DNA of 64,000 bases from Roseburia intestinalis L1-82 (GTDB lineage: Bacteria; Bacillota; Clostridia; Lachnospirales; Lachnospiraceae), in assembly GCF_900537995.1 (NCBI RefSeq), contig NZ_LR027880.1, forward strand, positions 821,501 to 885,500, given 5' to 3'. Positions within the stretch are counted from its first letter, which is position 1, and each line of letters starts with the position of its first letter. Below are positions 7,723 to 15,217 of the stretch, in pieces. Made by a program: the position numbers and the translations under genes. The notes beneath the pieces are model-generated. The model did not search any database. It was not told where the DNA came from and saw nothing but the letters and a program-made list of their open reading frames with translations.

Positions 7723-9750
7723 ATGTCAGGAAATACAGATGTTTTGATGAAAACAAAAATATTTTTGGTAAAAATCTGTATATGGATATTATTTTCAATT
7801 ATTACAGGGATTAGCTGTGCAGCCTGGTATGTAACAGGAGGAAATATAACCCAATTTTATAATAGGGGCGACTCTTTGCAGTTTTATACAGAAAAAATTG
7901 TAAACAATCTGCAGAATATATCATTTGAAAATGAAAAATTTATTATACAGGGAGACACTGCACAAATTGTTTTTGACAGTTTAAATAAAAATAACCAGTG
8001 GAATTACTTGAAAACGGATTTGTATAATATGAACTGTGACTCAATAACTGCACAAATTGTTTTCTATGATCGGACATGGCAAAATGTAGGGGAACAAGAA
8101 TTGAATTTAATGGAGGGAGAGAATCTATATCAGCTAAATGGAGAGAGTTTTTCAAAAGTGGTATTTTGTTTTGAAAATGAACAAGGAAAAGAATTTTCAA
8201 TTAATAAATTTGAAATTTCTACAGATAAAATGAAGGATGATGAAAAGCTGCCAGCTGTAAGTGTATTATTTTCAATAATCTGTATGATCATAACAGGAAT
8301 TTTATATTGGCTGAAAATAAGATATGGCAGAAAAGGTAATTATAAATGGGGAAGGGGATTACAAAGTATTTATATATTGGTGGGAAATGAGATTTGGCGA
8401 AAGCTTAGAAATGTACCGGAAAAAATGAGAAATTTTATTAGTATATTTCTTTTTTCGGTGATGTTTATTTTTTTGTCATTTATAAATGTATATGGCCTAT
8501 TCTTTAAAAAAATGACACATGCATATACAATGTTTGTTTTAATTGGATGTATGTTATTGATAGCTGGATTGAATATACGAAAACCTTTGAAATATCGTAA
8601 CTGGAATAATTTGTTGGTAATATCTTGGATCGTATTATGGGTACTGACTTGTATTTCGGACTTTATTGTAACAAAAAAAAGTGCGTATTTCTCTTTTTAT
8701 GGATATTTTATACTGTTCCCGACAGGTTTTCTGTTTTTTGTATGGAATAATCAGGAAAACAGGGAGAAGATGTTGTGGCAATTATTAAAGGCACTGGAAA
8801 TAACATTTGTATTATGTGTGGTGTATTGCCTGATGTTTCGCCCGGAAACAGATGGATACAGATATAAAGGATTTTATACCAATCCAAATCCATTTGGATT
8901 ATATATGGCTGTTATGATAGGTGTCTTTTTATGTGAAATAGACTATTACATAAAATGTAAGGAAGTTAAAATTTTAAAGATTCTTCCATATGCCATTGGT
9001 TTGACAACAGCATTTTTTTTCCTGAAAAAAACACAAAGCACAACAGCTACTTTAGCAATTCTGTGCGGTGCATTGTGCTGGGGAATAGAAAAGATCCTGA
9101 AAAGACACATGAAAAAAACTATGATCGCAGTGATGTGTTTTGTGATATGTTATATTCCCGTTTCAATGGGGTTACAGTGGGGAATTACCAATATATCAGA
9201 GGCAATCGGAACGCAGATTGTATATCCGGTGGATTATGAATATGCATCTGTCAGAGATTTAGATGATTTAACTGGAACCATACATGTTTATGCAGCAGAA
9301 AGAGAGGATATGTCCCAAACTTCACAGAGAATCAGACAAAAGTTATTAAATTCGAATTCGATAAATGGTTTATTTTCAGGCAGGCTATACCACTATTCGA
9401 CGTATCTGAGTCAGATGAATTTGTTTGGTCATACAAAAAGAGCAACTGTTTATGGATCAAATATTAATTCTGCTCATAATGGAGTATTGGCATATGCACA
9501 TATGTATGGAGTTTATATAATAGTTCCTTATATAATGATGTTTGTTGGATATTTTTCGCGGGCGGTCAGGTATTGTAAAAGTGCGGAAAATAGAAATTAT
9601 TATGCATGTCTGCCGTTGATCATATATGTTGTATTTTTCTTAGAGAACATGATGGACAATGTAGATATTCCATTCCATTGGATTGTATGGTTTGTGTTTA
9701 TATTGTTAGGGGGGTTCTTGTTTTCTATGCGGGAGGAAGAGAAAGTGTAG
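7723..9750 (+). CDS. Polytopic membrane protein, O-antigen ligase/polymerase-like (second copy)
   Basis: 675 residues from the ATG at 7723, chosen because AGGGAGAAATTT stands directly before it. An in-frame ATG at 7669 overlaps the previous gene and has no ribosome site. The topology matches the preceding gene: membrane segment (about 20-42), extracytoplasmic domain of ~140 residues, then about eleven membrane segments and a long loop before the last ones. The motif FYTNPNPFGLYMAVMIG and the loop ending SAHNGVLAYAHMYG resemble O-antigen ligase domains, where an SxHN-like motif is common. Likely role: joining or polymerising exported glycan. The stop codon lies 8 bp before a decayed IS. Confidence 0.7.
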   Translation: MSGNTDVLMKTKIFLVKICIWILFSIITGISCAAWYVTGGNITQFYNRGDSLQFYTEKIVNNLQNISFENEKFIIQGDTAQIVFDSLNKNNQWNYLKTDLYNMNCDSITAQIVFYDRTWQNVGEQELNLMEGENLYQLNGESFSKVVFCFENEQGKEFSINKFEISTDKMKDDEKLPAVSVLFSIICMIITGILYWLKIRYGRKGNYKWGRGLQSIYILVGNEIWRKLRNVPEKMRNFISIFLFSVMFIFLSFINVYGLFFKKMTHAYTMFVLIGCMLLIAGLNIRKPLKYRNWNNLLVISWIVLWVLTCISDFIVTKKSAYFSFYGYFILFPTGFLFFVWNNQENREKMLWQLLKALEITFVLCVVYCLMFRPETDGYRYKGFYTNPNPFGLYMAVMIGVFLCEIDYYIKCKEVKILKILPYAIGLTTAFFFLKKTQSTTATLAILCGALCWGIEKILKRHMKKTMIAVMCFVICYIPVSMGLQWGITNISEAIGTQIVYPVDYEYASVRDLDDLTGTIHVYAAEREDMSQTSQRIRQKLLNSNSINGLFSGRLYHYSTYLSQMNLFGHTKRATVYGSNINSAHNGVLAYAHMYGVYIIVPYIMMFVGYFSRAVRYCKSAENRNYYACLPLIIYVVFFLENMMDNVDIPFHWIVWFVFILLGGFLFSMREEEKV

Positions 9751-9873
9751 ATAACAGCAGAGATTTCGCTTTAAAAAATAAAAGTCCCTGTTCTGCCTGT
9801 GAATTCCAGGTAAAGCAGGGGATATCAATTTTGGGTATCAAATTACTGTTTTTTTCTGTATAATCACTCAAAA

Positions 9874-9932
9874 AGGACACCTTTTATTGTATAATTATGT
9901 TATGGAACAAAACATACGAAAGAAGGTGTCCT
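9874..9932 (+). promoter_or_regulatory. Inverted repeat around a -10 element in the decayed IS
   Basis: AGGACACCTT (9874-9883) and AAGGTGTCCT (9923-9932) are perfect 10-bp complements that enclose a TATAAT (9890-9895). This is probably the old transposase promoter. In RNA the arms would form a hairpin just before the transposase start. Confidence 0.4.
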
Positions 9933-9934
9933 GA

Positions 9935-10706
9935 ATGAAAAATTAGCATTGAAGAAACTGCTAACTTATATGAAGAGTGTATATAAAATCCCGCAAAAAA
10001 TCAAGTGTTTAACGGACGAAAGAAAAAGAAAATCTATTCCATTGTTTAACATTGTCATGCCGGTACTGCTTTTTCTGATGCTGCAGTCCGCGACCTTCTC
10101 TCCAGAATAAACCTGGATGAAATACGCAGCATACATGAAGAAATGATTGATATCATAAAACGTAACCGGGTATTCCGGGAAGGAACGATAGGCGGAAAAA
10201 GGTTGATTGAGCGGCTGAAGAAACGGCATGGACATTTTGCGGATGTGATTGTGGCGGATGCGTTATATCTGAATGCTCCATTTATCAACACTCTGAAGGA
10301 AAATGGTCTGGAAGGGTGTCCATATAAACTGCGTGTGGTGCGGTATCATGAGCAGTGGGAAGAAAATGGAAAAGAAAGAGAGCGTTTCATGTGACTTGTA
10401 ACGACACTGGAAGCGGCAGACTACCGGGTCTTATGGGAAATGATGCACCGCAGGTGGGACATTGAGGAGAATGGTTTCCATCAATTGAAAACGTATTATC
10501 ACGCAAAGCACTGTTACTGTCGAGATGCGGTTGAAACCATATTTAATCTGATAAGCATAGGCTTTAATGTAAGAGAGTTATATTTGTACCGAAGAAGCCG
10601 GAACTTTGCAGGAAGTGGTATAAGCCGAAAGAGCATAAACCGGATTTTTTGCGATGAGCTGCTAACAGAAAAGGTGAAACAGATTTTATATGAAAAAGGT
10701 GGATAG
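9935..10706 (+). pseudogene. Transposase pseudogene (IS4-type DDE), with deletion and stops
   Basis: Pieces of one transposase can be read in order across frames. An N-terminal stretch (KKLLTYMKSVYKIPQKIK) is followed by a segment reading NLDEIRSIHEEMIDIIKRNR, a core segment with VIVADALYLNAPFINTLK, and a C-terminal segment with RRWDIEENGFHQLKTYY, which carries the conserved Glu of the IS4 Y-R-E-K signature. The frame is broken by a stop right after the first codons (ATGAAAAATTAG), by a frameshift near 10080 and by TGA at 10392. The region with the first catalytic Asp appears deleted around position 10195. It cannot make active transposase. Confidence 0.75.
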
Positions 10707-10869
10707 AAAATCACCAGAAAAAATATATAGGGAAAAAGCAGGGGGAATTTTGCGCGTATTGACCAGGAATGAAGGGTAACCGCAGATGGAATGCTGATAA
10801 CTGGATTATTTATAAAAATGCATAGATAAAAAAGTTAAAAGCGAAATCCCTGAGAAAAAAGGGAATCGG

Positions 10870-10899
10870 TTTACACAAACAGAATAGATATGCTATAAT
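10870..10899 (+). promoter_or_regulatory. Sigma-A-type promoter of the polysaccharide operon
   Basis: TTTACA (10870-10875) and TATAAT (10894-10899) are separated by 18 bp. The expected start of transcription (about 10906) falls inside the palindrome at 10901-10930. It is the best promoter seen before the dehydratase gene and probably drives the first part of the polysaccharide locus. Confidence 0.7.
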
Positions 10900-10900
10900 A

Positions 10901-10930
10901 ATGCTGTTATACCCTTGGGTATAACAGCAT
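10901..10930. promoter_or_regulatory. Perfect 14-bp palindrome over the transcription start
   Basis: ATGCTGTTATACCC (10901-10914) is an exact reverse complement of 10917-10930, with only TT between. It begins 1 bp after the -10 box, so it is more likely an operator for a dimeric regulator than a terminator: a transcript starting near 10906 would lack part of the 5' arm. The tail is only TTT, which also argues against a strong terminator. Confidence 0.55.
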
Positions 10931-10957
10931 TTTGAATATAAAGGACAATAACAATAG

Positions 10958-12826
10958 ATGAAACAGTTAATTCAAGATAGACAGTTATTTATGCGCCGTA
11001 TTTTTTTGATGTGTTATGACATGCTTGCTGTATTTGTTGCGAGTATGTTTGCGCTGATAATACGGTTTGATCTGAACTTTTACAATGTACCGACAGAATA
11101 TCTGAATGAAGTATGGAGAACACTTCCGTATATGATGGTGATCACATTGATCATCTTCTGGGCACTCCGATTATATTCAAGTCTGTGGAGTTATGCAGGG
11201 GCACTTGAAATGATGTATGTTGTTTCGGCATGTATACTGGATGCGATCGTGGTAGCTGCATTGATCTTGGTACGTAACTGGGGAGATATGTTCCCGGTTC
11301 CACGAAGCTTTTATATTTTATATGGGTTATTTTTACTTGTGCTGATCATGGGATGCAGATATTCCTATCGTGGACTTAGGGCAATCCGGAATATGCGAAG
11401 AGACGGCACATATCGTAGGAATGTACTGGTAATCGGTGCAGGTGAGGCTGGTAATCAGCTGATTAAAGAGATTAACAATAGCCGTTATGTAAAGAAAAAA
11501 GTTGTCGGTGTAATTGATGATGATAAGACGAAGATTGGTAATTATATCCATGGAGCAAAGGTGATCGGTGACAGAAGCTGCATCCGGGATAAGGTGTTGG
11601 AACTGCATGTGCATGAGATCATTATAGCGATGCCATCAGCCTCCCCGAAACAGATGAAGGGGATTCTTGATATTTGTAAAGAGACCGGCTGCGAATTAAA
11701 ACGTCTGCCTGGAATCTATCAGCTTGTCAATGGTGAAGTTGGTATCAGCAAATTAAAAGATGTTGATGTAAATGATCTGCTTGGAAGAGAACCGGTCATG
11801 GTGAATCTTGAGTCTATCATGGGTTATGTGTCCGGGAAAGTTATCATGGTAACCGGTGGGGGTGGTTCTATCGGAAGTGAGTTGTGCAGACAGATCGCGG
11901 GACACAAACCAAAGCAGCTGATTATTTTAGATATTTATGAGAATACCACATATGATATACAGAATGAATTAAAGGTAAAATTCCCGGATCTTGATCTGGT
12001 TGTGCTGATCGGTTCTGTGCGGAATACCAATCGAATGAACTGGATTTTTGAGACCTATCATCCGGAGATCATTTACCATGCGGCAGCTCATAAACATGTA
12101 CCGTTGATGGAGGAGAGTCCGAATGAAGCAATCAAGAACAATGTCCTTGGCACATGGAAAATCGTGCAGGCTGCAGACCGTTATCATGTAAAACGGTTTG
12201 TGATGATCTCTACCGATAAGGCGGTCAATCCGACCAATATCATGGGCGCAAGTAAAAGAATCTGTGAAATGATCATTCAGACTTACAATAAGCGCTCTGA
12301 GACGGAATATGTGGCAGTGCGTTTTGGAAATGTACTTGGCAGTAACGGAAGCGTGATCCCTTTATTTAAAAAACAGATCGAACGTGGAGGCCCGGTGACT
12401 GTCACAGATCCGAATATCGTGCGCTATTTTATGACAATACCAGAGGCTGTATCCTTAGTATTACAGGCGGGAGCCTATGCAAAAGGCGGAGAGATTTTTG
12501 TTCTGGATATGGGAGAACCGGTCAAAATCCTTGATCTAGCCAAAAACCTGATTCTGTTATCCGGTCATAAACCGGATGAAGATATCCAGATCGTGTTTAC
12601 CGGACTACGTCCTGGGGAAAAATTATACGAAGAGATGCTGATGGATGAAGAAGGACTGCAGGATACCGAGAATAACCTGATCCACATCGGAAAACCAATC
12701 GAACTGGATGAAGGAAAGTTTTTAGAGCAGTTAGAAGAATTAAAAGAGTATGTAGTGACAGAGCCATCTGATATTCGTGAGTGGGTGAAAAAAATTGTGC
12801 CGACGTATCAGCCGAAGGAGGAGTAG
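10958..12826 (+). CDS. Membrane-bound NDP-sugar 4,6-dehydratase (CapD/WbpM/PglF family)
   Basis: 622 residues, full length for the large class. About four membrane segments (residues 12-120) are followed by a CoA-binding-like Rossmann fold (VIGAGEAGNQLIKEI, about 150) and a catalytic Rossmann fold (VTGGGGSIGSELCRQ, about 295). The active site reads STDKAV and then MGASK, the Met-x3-Lys variant of the YxxxK motif known from WbpM-type enzymes. The family converts UDP-GlcNAc to the 4-keto-6-deoxy sugar, typically the first step to QuiNAc, FucNAc or bacillosamine, and acts at the inner membrane face. It is the first gene of the operon after the 10870 promoter and supplies the precursor for the sugar transferase encoded at 14609. 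Confidence 0.92.
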   Translation: MKQLIQDRQLFMRRIFLMCYDMLAVFVASMFALIIRFDLNFYNVPTEYLNEVWRTLPYMMVITLIIFWALRLYSSLWSYAGALEMMYVVSACILDAIVVAALILVRNWGDMFPVPRSFYILYGLFLLVLIMGCRYSYRGLRAIRNMRRDGTYRRNVLVIGAGEAGNQLIKEINNSRYVKKKVVGVIDDDKTKIGNYIHGAKVIGDRSCIRDKVLELHVHEIIIAMPSASPKQMKGILDICKETGCELKRLPGIYQLVNGEVGISKLKDVDVNDLLGREPVMVNLESIMGYVSGKVIMVTGGGGSIGSELCRQIAGHKPKQLIILDIYENTTYDIQNELKVKFPDLDLVVLIGSVRNTNRMNWIFETYHPEIIYHAAAHKHVPLMEESPNEAIKNNVLGTWKIVQAADRYHVKRFVMISTDKAVNPTNIMGASKRICEMIIQTYNKRSETEYVAVRFGNVLGSNGSVIPLFKKQIERGGPVTVTDPNIVRYFMTIPEAVSLVLQAGAYAKGGEIFVLDMGEPVKILDLAKNLILLSGHKPDEDIQIVFTGLRPGEKLYEEMLMDEEGLQDTENNLIHIGKPIELDEGKFLEQLEELKEYVVTEPSDIREWVKKIVPTYQPKEE

Positions 12827-12838
12827 AAAGGGGAAAGT

Positions 12839-14122
12839 ATGAGACTGGAAATTCAGCATTTTTCCAAAATTAAACAGGCATCTATCAAACTTGACGGAAT
12901 TACTGTGATTGCCGGTGAAAATAATACGGGAAAGAGTACGGTAGGAAAGATTTTGTCATGTATGTTTAATTCCATGTATAAAGTGGATGAAAAAGCTTCA
13001 CAGAAGAAGAAAGAACAGATAGAGTCACTGCTCCGTTATAACTGGCAGAATAGCTGGTATCATAATTTGAAAAATGATGATCAGAGAGTAACTGTGAATG
13101 TACCTTCCCGAACCAGCAGAAAAAGATATGCAAATGCAGCAGAATTGATTATGGCAGCAGATGAGGAGAGAAAAATAGAAATTATTTCTGAATTATATGA
13201 TAATCTCAGAAATGTGATTGATGATGAAAGCAGAGATGCATTGTGCCATGAAGTTTTAGAGAAAGTAAATAGTATATTAAATTTAAAAAATGAGGCTGTG
13301 GAGCAGACCTTGATAGCAGACACTTTTGGCAGATATTTTTATGGTCAGATGAATGATCTGTATGAGCCAGAAAGCGAGGCGAAAGCAATATTGCTTATTC
13401 AAGGGAAAAAAATACAGGTTGGGATAAAACAGAATAGTGAATATATGATAGAAAGAGAAATATCTGTCATGCATGAAGCAATCTCAATTGATTCGCCGGC
13501 AATTATGGATTATATGAATTCGTGGGAGTACAGTGATGGGCTGAGTGAACAGGATTTGCACTTGCTTCAGAAATTAAGTGCGAATATACCGGACAATGCG
13601 ATTGGAAAACTGATGGCAGAAGAAAAAATCAGTGATATACTGAAAATGTTATCTGAGGTAACGATCGGAAAAGTAATAAAAAATGAGGATGGGGATTTTT
13701 TTCTGGCAGATGAAGAAATGCATTATTTTGAAATTGGAAATTTATCCATGGGAATCAAGGCATTTACAATTATTCGCACTTTGTTAGAAAAAGGCGAAAT
13801 CCATGAGAAAGATGTGATGGTGCTAGATGAGCCGGAAATACACCTACATCCGGAATGGCAGCTTATATATGCAGAATTGATCGTATTACTGGAAAAATAT
13901 CTTCATCTTACGATACTAATCACTACACACAGTCCTTATTTTCTAGAGGCGATTGAAACATATACGAAAAAACATAATGTGGATCATATTACGAATTATT
14001 ACCTTGCACAGGCAGATGGAAAAGAAACGGTTATGAAAGATGTTACAGAAAATCTGCAGTCTGTGTATCAGTTGTTAGCAAAACCGTTTGAAAAATTAGA
14101 AAGTATTCAGATGTCTAAATAG
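12839..14122 (+). CDS. AAA ATPase of the OLD/RecF-like (AAA_15/AAA_21) type
   Basis: 427 residues. Walker A is GENNTGKST (about 27-35), a signature-like NLSMGIKAFTI lies near 302, Walker B is VMVLDEPEIHLHPEWQ (about 328), and the switch motif THSPYFLEAIE is near 362. The middle is a helical insert, as in SMC/RecF-type ATPases. There is no TOPRIM domain, so it is not a complete OLD nuclease. ATPases of this kind are usually the sensor or motor part of phage-defence or abortive-infection modules. It lies 12 bp after the dehydratase gene and 43 bp before a small putative nuclease gene, the likely partner. It has no obvious role in sugar synthesis. The start is supported by AAAGGGGAAAGT. Confidence 0.85.
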   Translation: MRLEIQHFSKIKQASIKLDGITVIAGENNTGKSTVGKILSCMFNSMYKVDEKASQKKKEQIESLLRYNWQNSWYHNLKNDDQRVTVNVPSRTSRKRYANAAELIMAADEERKIEIISELYDNLRNVIDDESRDALCHEVLEKVNSILNLKNEAVEQTLIADTFGRYFYGQMNDLYEPESEAKAILLIQGKKIQVGIKQNSEYMIEREISVMHEAISIDSPAIMDYMNSWEYSDGLSEQDLHLLQKLSANIPDNAIGKLMAEEKISDILKMLSEVTIGKVIKNEDGDFFLADEEMHYFEIGNLSMGIKAFTIIRTLLEKGEIHEKDVMVLDEPEIHLHPEWQLIYAELIVLLEKYLHLTILITTHSPYFLEAIETYTKKHNVDHITNYYLAQADGKETVMKDVTENLQSVYQLLAKPFEKLESIQMSK

Positions 14123-14594
14123 CAGAAAGCAGGCAAGAATTTGATTTTGAAGAAATGGGGATATAATGACAAAAGAGGCAATAGAAAAACTTCCGGAAGT
14201 TATGCAGTCGATGACTGCAACATTAAAACACTGTTCTAAGGACGATGCAAGTTTTGATTATATGACGGAAAGCAGATTACTTGCTGTCAATTTTGATCGT
14301 TTTTCAAAGTATTATTGCCAAGTGGTTAAAATAGCACAACAACCGAAAACCAATGATGCATTGTATTGTACAGAAGATGGAAAGTGGTATTTTGTGGAGT
14401 TTAAAAATGGCAGCATAAAAAAGGATGAAATTTACCGGAAAATATATGACAGTCTTATTATGCTGATAGAAGCAGGAATGATCCCTGATTATCAATTTTC
14501 CAGAGAAAATATAAGCTATATTCTTGATGAAACCAATACATATACCAAAGAGCAATTTGAACAATTGTTTGTAAAAAAGTTTGAAAAATTAGAA
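14086..14594 (+). repeat. 16-bp direct repeat at the 3' ends of the ATPase and nuclease-like genes
   Basis: GTTTGAAAAATTAGAA occurs at 14086-14101 and again at 14579-14594, in the same frame and both encoding FEKLE near the C-terminus. The interval between the copies covers the whole small gene, so the repeat marks it as a possible insertion/deletion cassette. Confidence 0.7.
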
Positions 14595-14612
14595 GGGACA
14601 GACAGAAAATGA
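14166..14612 (+). CDS. Small protein with PD-(D/E)xK-like motif, partner of the AAA ATPase
   Basis: 148 residues, no recognised family. The central part reads NDALYCTEDGKWYFVEFKNG: an Asp about 14 residues before E-x-K, each on a predicted beta strand, which is the layout of PD-(D/E)xK nucleases. This is motif-level inference and the fold is unproven. It follows the AAA ATPase with a GGGG ribosome site. Its TGA overlaps the ATG of the next gene (ATGA), so it is translationally coupled to the sugar transferase. Its C-terminus (FEKLEGTDRK) shares FEKLE, and a 16-bp identical DNA stretch, with the end of the ATPase gene. Possible roles: effector nuclease of a defence pair or a regulatory subunit of the ATPase. 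Confidence 0.6.
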   Translation: MTKEAIEKLPEVMQSMTATLKHCSKDDASFDYMTESRLLAVNFDRFSKYYCQVVKIAQQPKTNDALYCTEDGKWYFVEFKNGSIKKDEIYRKIYDSLIMLIEAGMIPDYQFSRENISYILDETNTYTKEQFEQLFVKKFEKLEGTDRK

Positions 14613-15217
14613 CAGGATACCGTTATATAAAACGAATCATAGATATCTTACTCAGCGGGCTTGCGATTATTATATTGTCCCCGCTGCTTTTGATCTTATG
14701 CATTGCGATCAAATTAGATTCACCGGGACCAATCTTCTTTACACAAAAGAGAGTCGGCATCCACAAGACATATTTCCAGATTTATAAATTCCGGACCATG
14801 CGCACCGATACACCGAAAGATATGCCGACACATATGCTGGCAAATCCGGAACAGTACATTACAAAAACCGGCAGATTTCTTCGTAAGACCAGCCTCGATG
14901 AGCTGCCACAGATCTTTAATATTTTTAAGGGGGATATGAGTATCGTAGGTCCCCGCCCGGCACTCTGGAATCAGGATGACCTTGTCGCAGAGCGTGACAA
15001 ATACGGTGCAAATGATGTGACACCGGGTCTGACCGGTTGGGCGCAGATCAACGGACGTGACGAACTTGAAATTCCGGTCAAGGCAAAATTAGATGGCGAG
15101 TATGTGAAAAAATATGGGTTTACAATGGATGTACGGTGTTTCTTTGGTACATTCTTAAGCGTTTTGAGACAGGATGGAGTGGTTGAAGGTGGAACAGGGA
15201 GCATGAAGGGGAAATGA
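14609..15217 (+). CDS. Polyprenyl-phosphate sugar-phosphate transferase (initiating enzyme, WcaJ/PglC-like)
   Basis: 202 residues, the size of the small monotopic class (PglC-like catalytic core without extra membrane domains). A hydrophobic N-terminal helix (about 10-32) is followed by the conserved core: SPGPIFFTQKRVG, KFRTM, LRKTSLDELPQIFNI, GDMSIVGPRPAL and TPGLTGWAQINGRD. The family moves a sugar-1-phosphate from a UDP-sugar to undecaprenyl phosphate and so starts glycan assembly at the cytoplasmic face. The upstream dehydratase suggests a UDP-diNAcBac/QuiNAc/FucNAc-type substrate. The ATG overlaps the previous stop, and the following gene overlaps by 4 bp. Confidence 0.93.
   Translation: MTGYRYIKRIIDILLSGLAIIILSPLLLILCIAIKLDSPGPIFFTQKRVGIHKTYFQIYKFRTMRTDTPKDMPTHMLANPEQYITKTGRFLRKTSLDELPQIFNIFKGDMSIVGPRPALWNQDDLVAERDKYGANDVTPGLTGWAQINGRDELEIPVKAKLDGEYVKKYGFTMDVRCFFGTFLSVLRQDGVVEGGTGSMKGK

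Larger units (their letters stand above)
9758..10852 (+). mobile_element. Decayed IS4-type insertion sequence with recognisable ends
   Basis: An imperfect inverted repeat of about 17 bp bounds this stretch: CAGAGATTTCGCTTTAA at 9758-9774, and the complement of CAGGGATTTCGCTTTTAA at 10835-10852. Between them is a disrupted transposase gene. The element is ~1.1 kb, shorter than a complete IS of this kind, because part of the transposase is missing. It begins 8 bp after the stop of the preceding membrane-protein gene. Confidence 0.65.

Noticed and set aside
9786..9820. Terminator after the second ligase-like gene
   Set aside because: The hairpin (CCCTG...CAGGG with inner CCTG/CAGG) is imperfect, lacks a T run on the plus strand, and lies inside the decayed IS.
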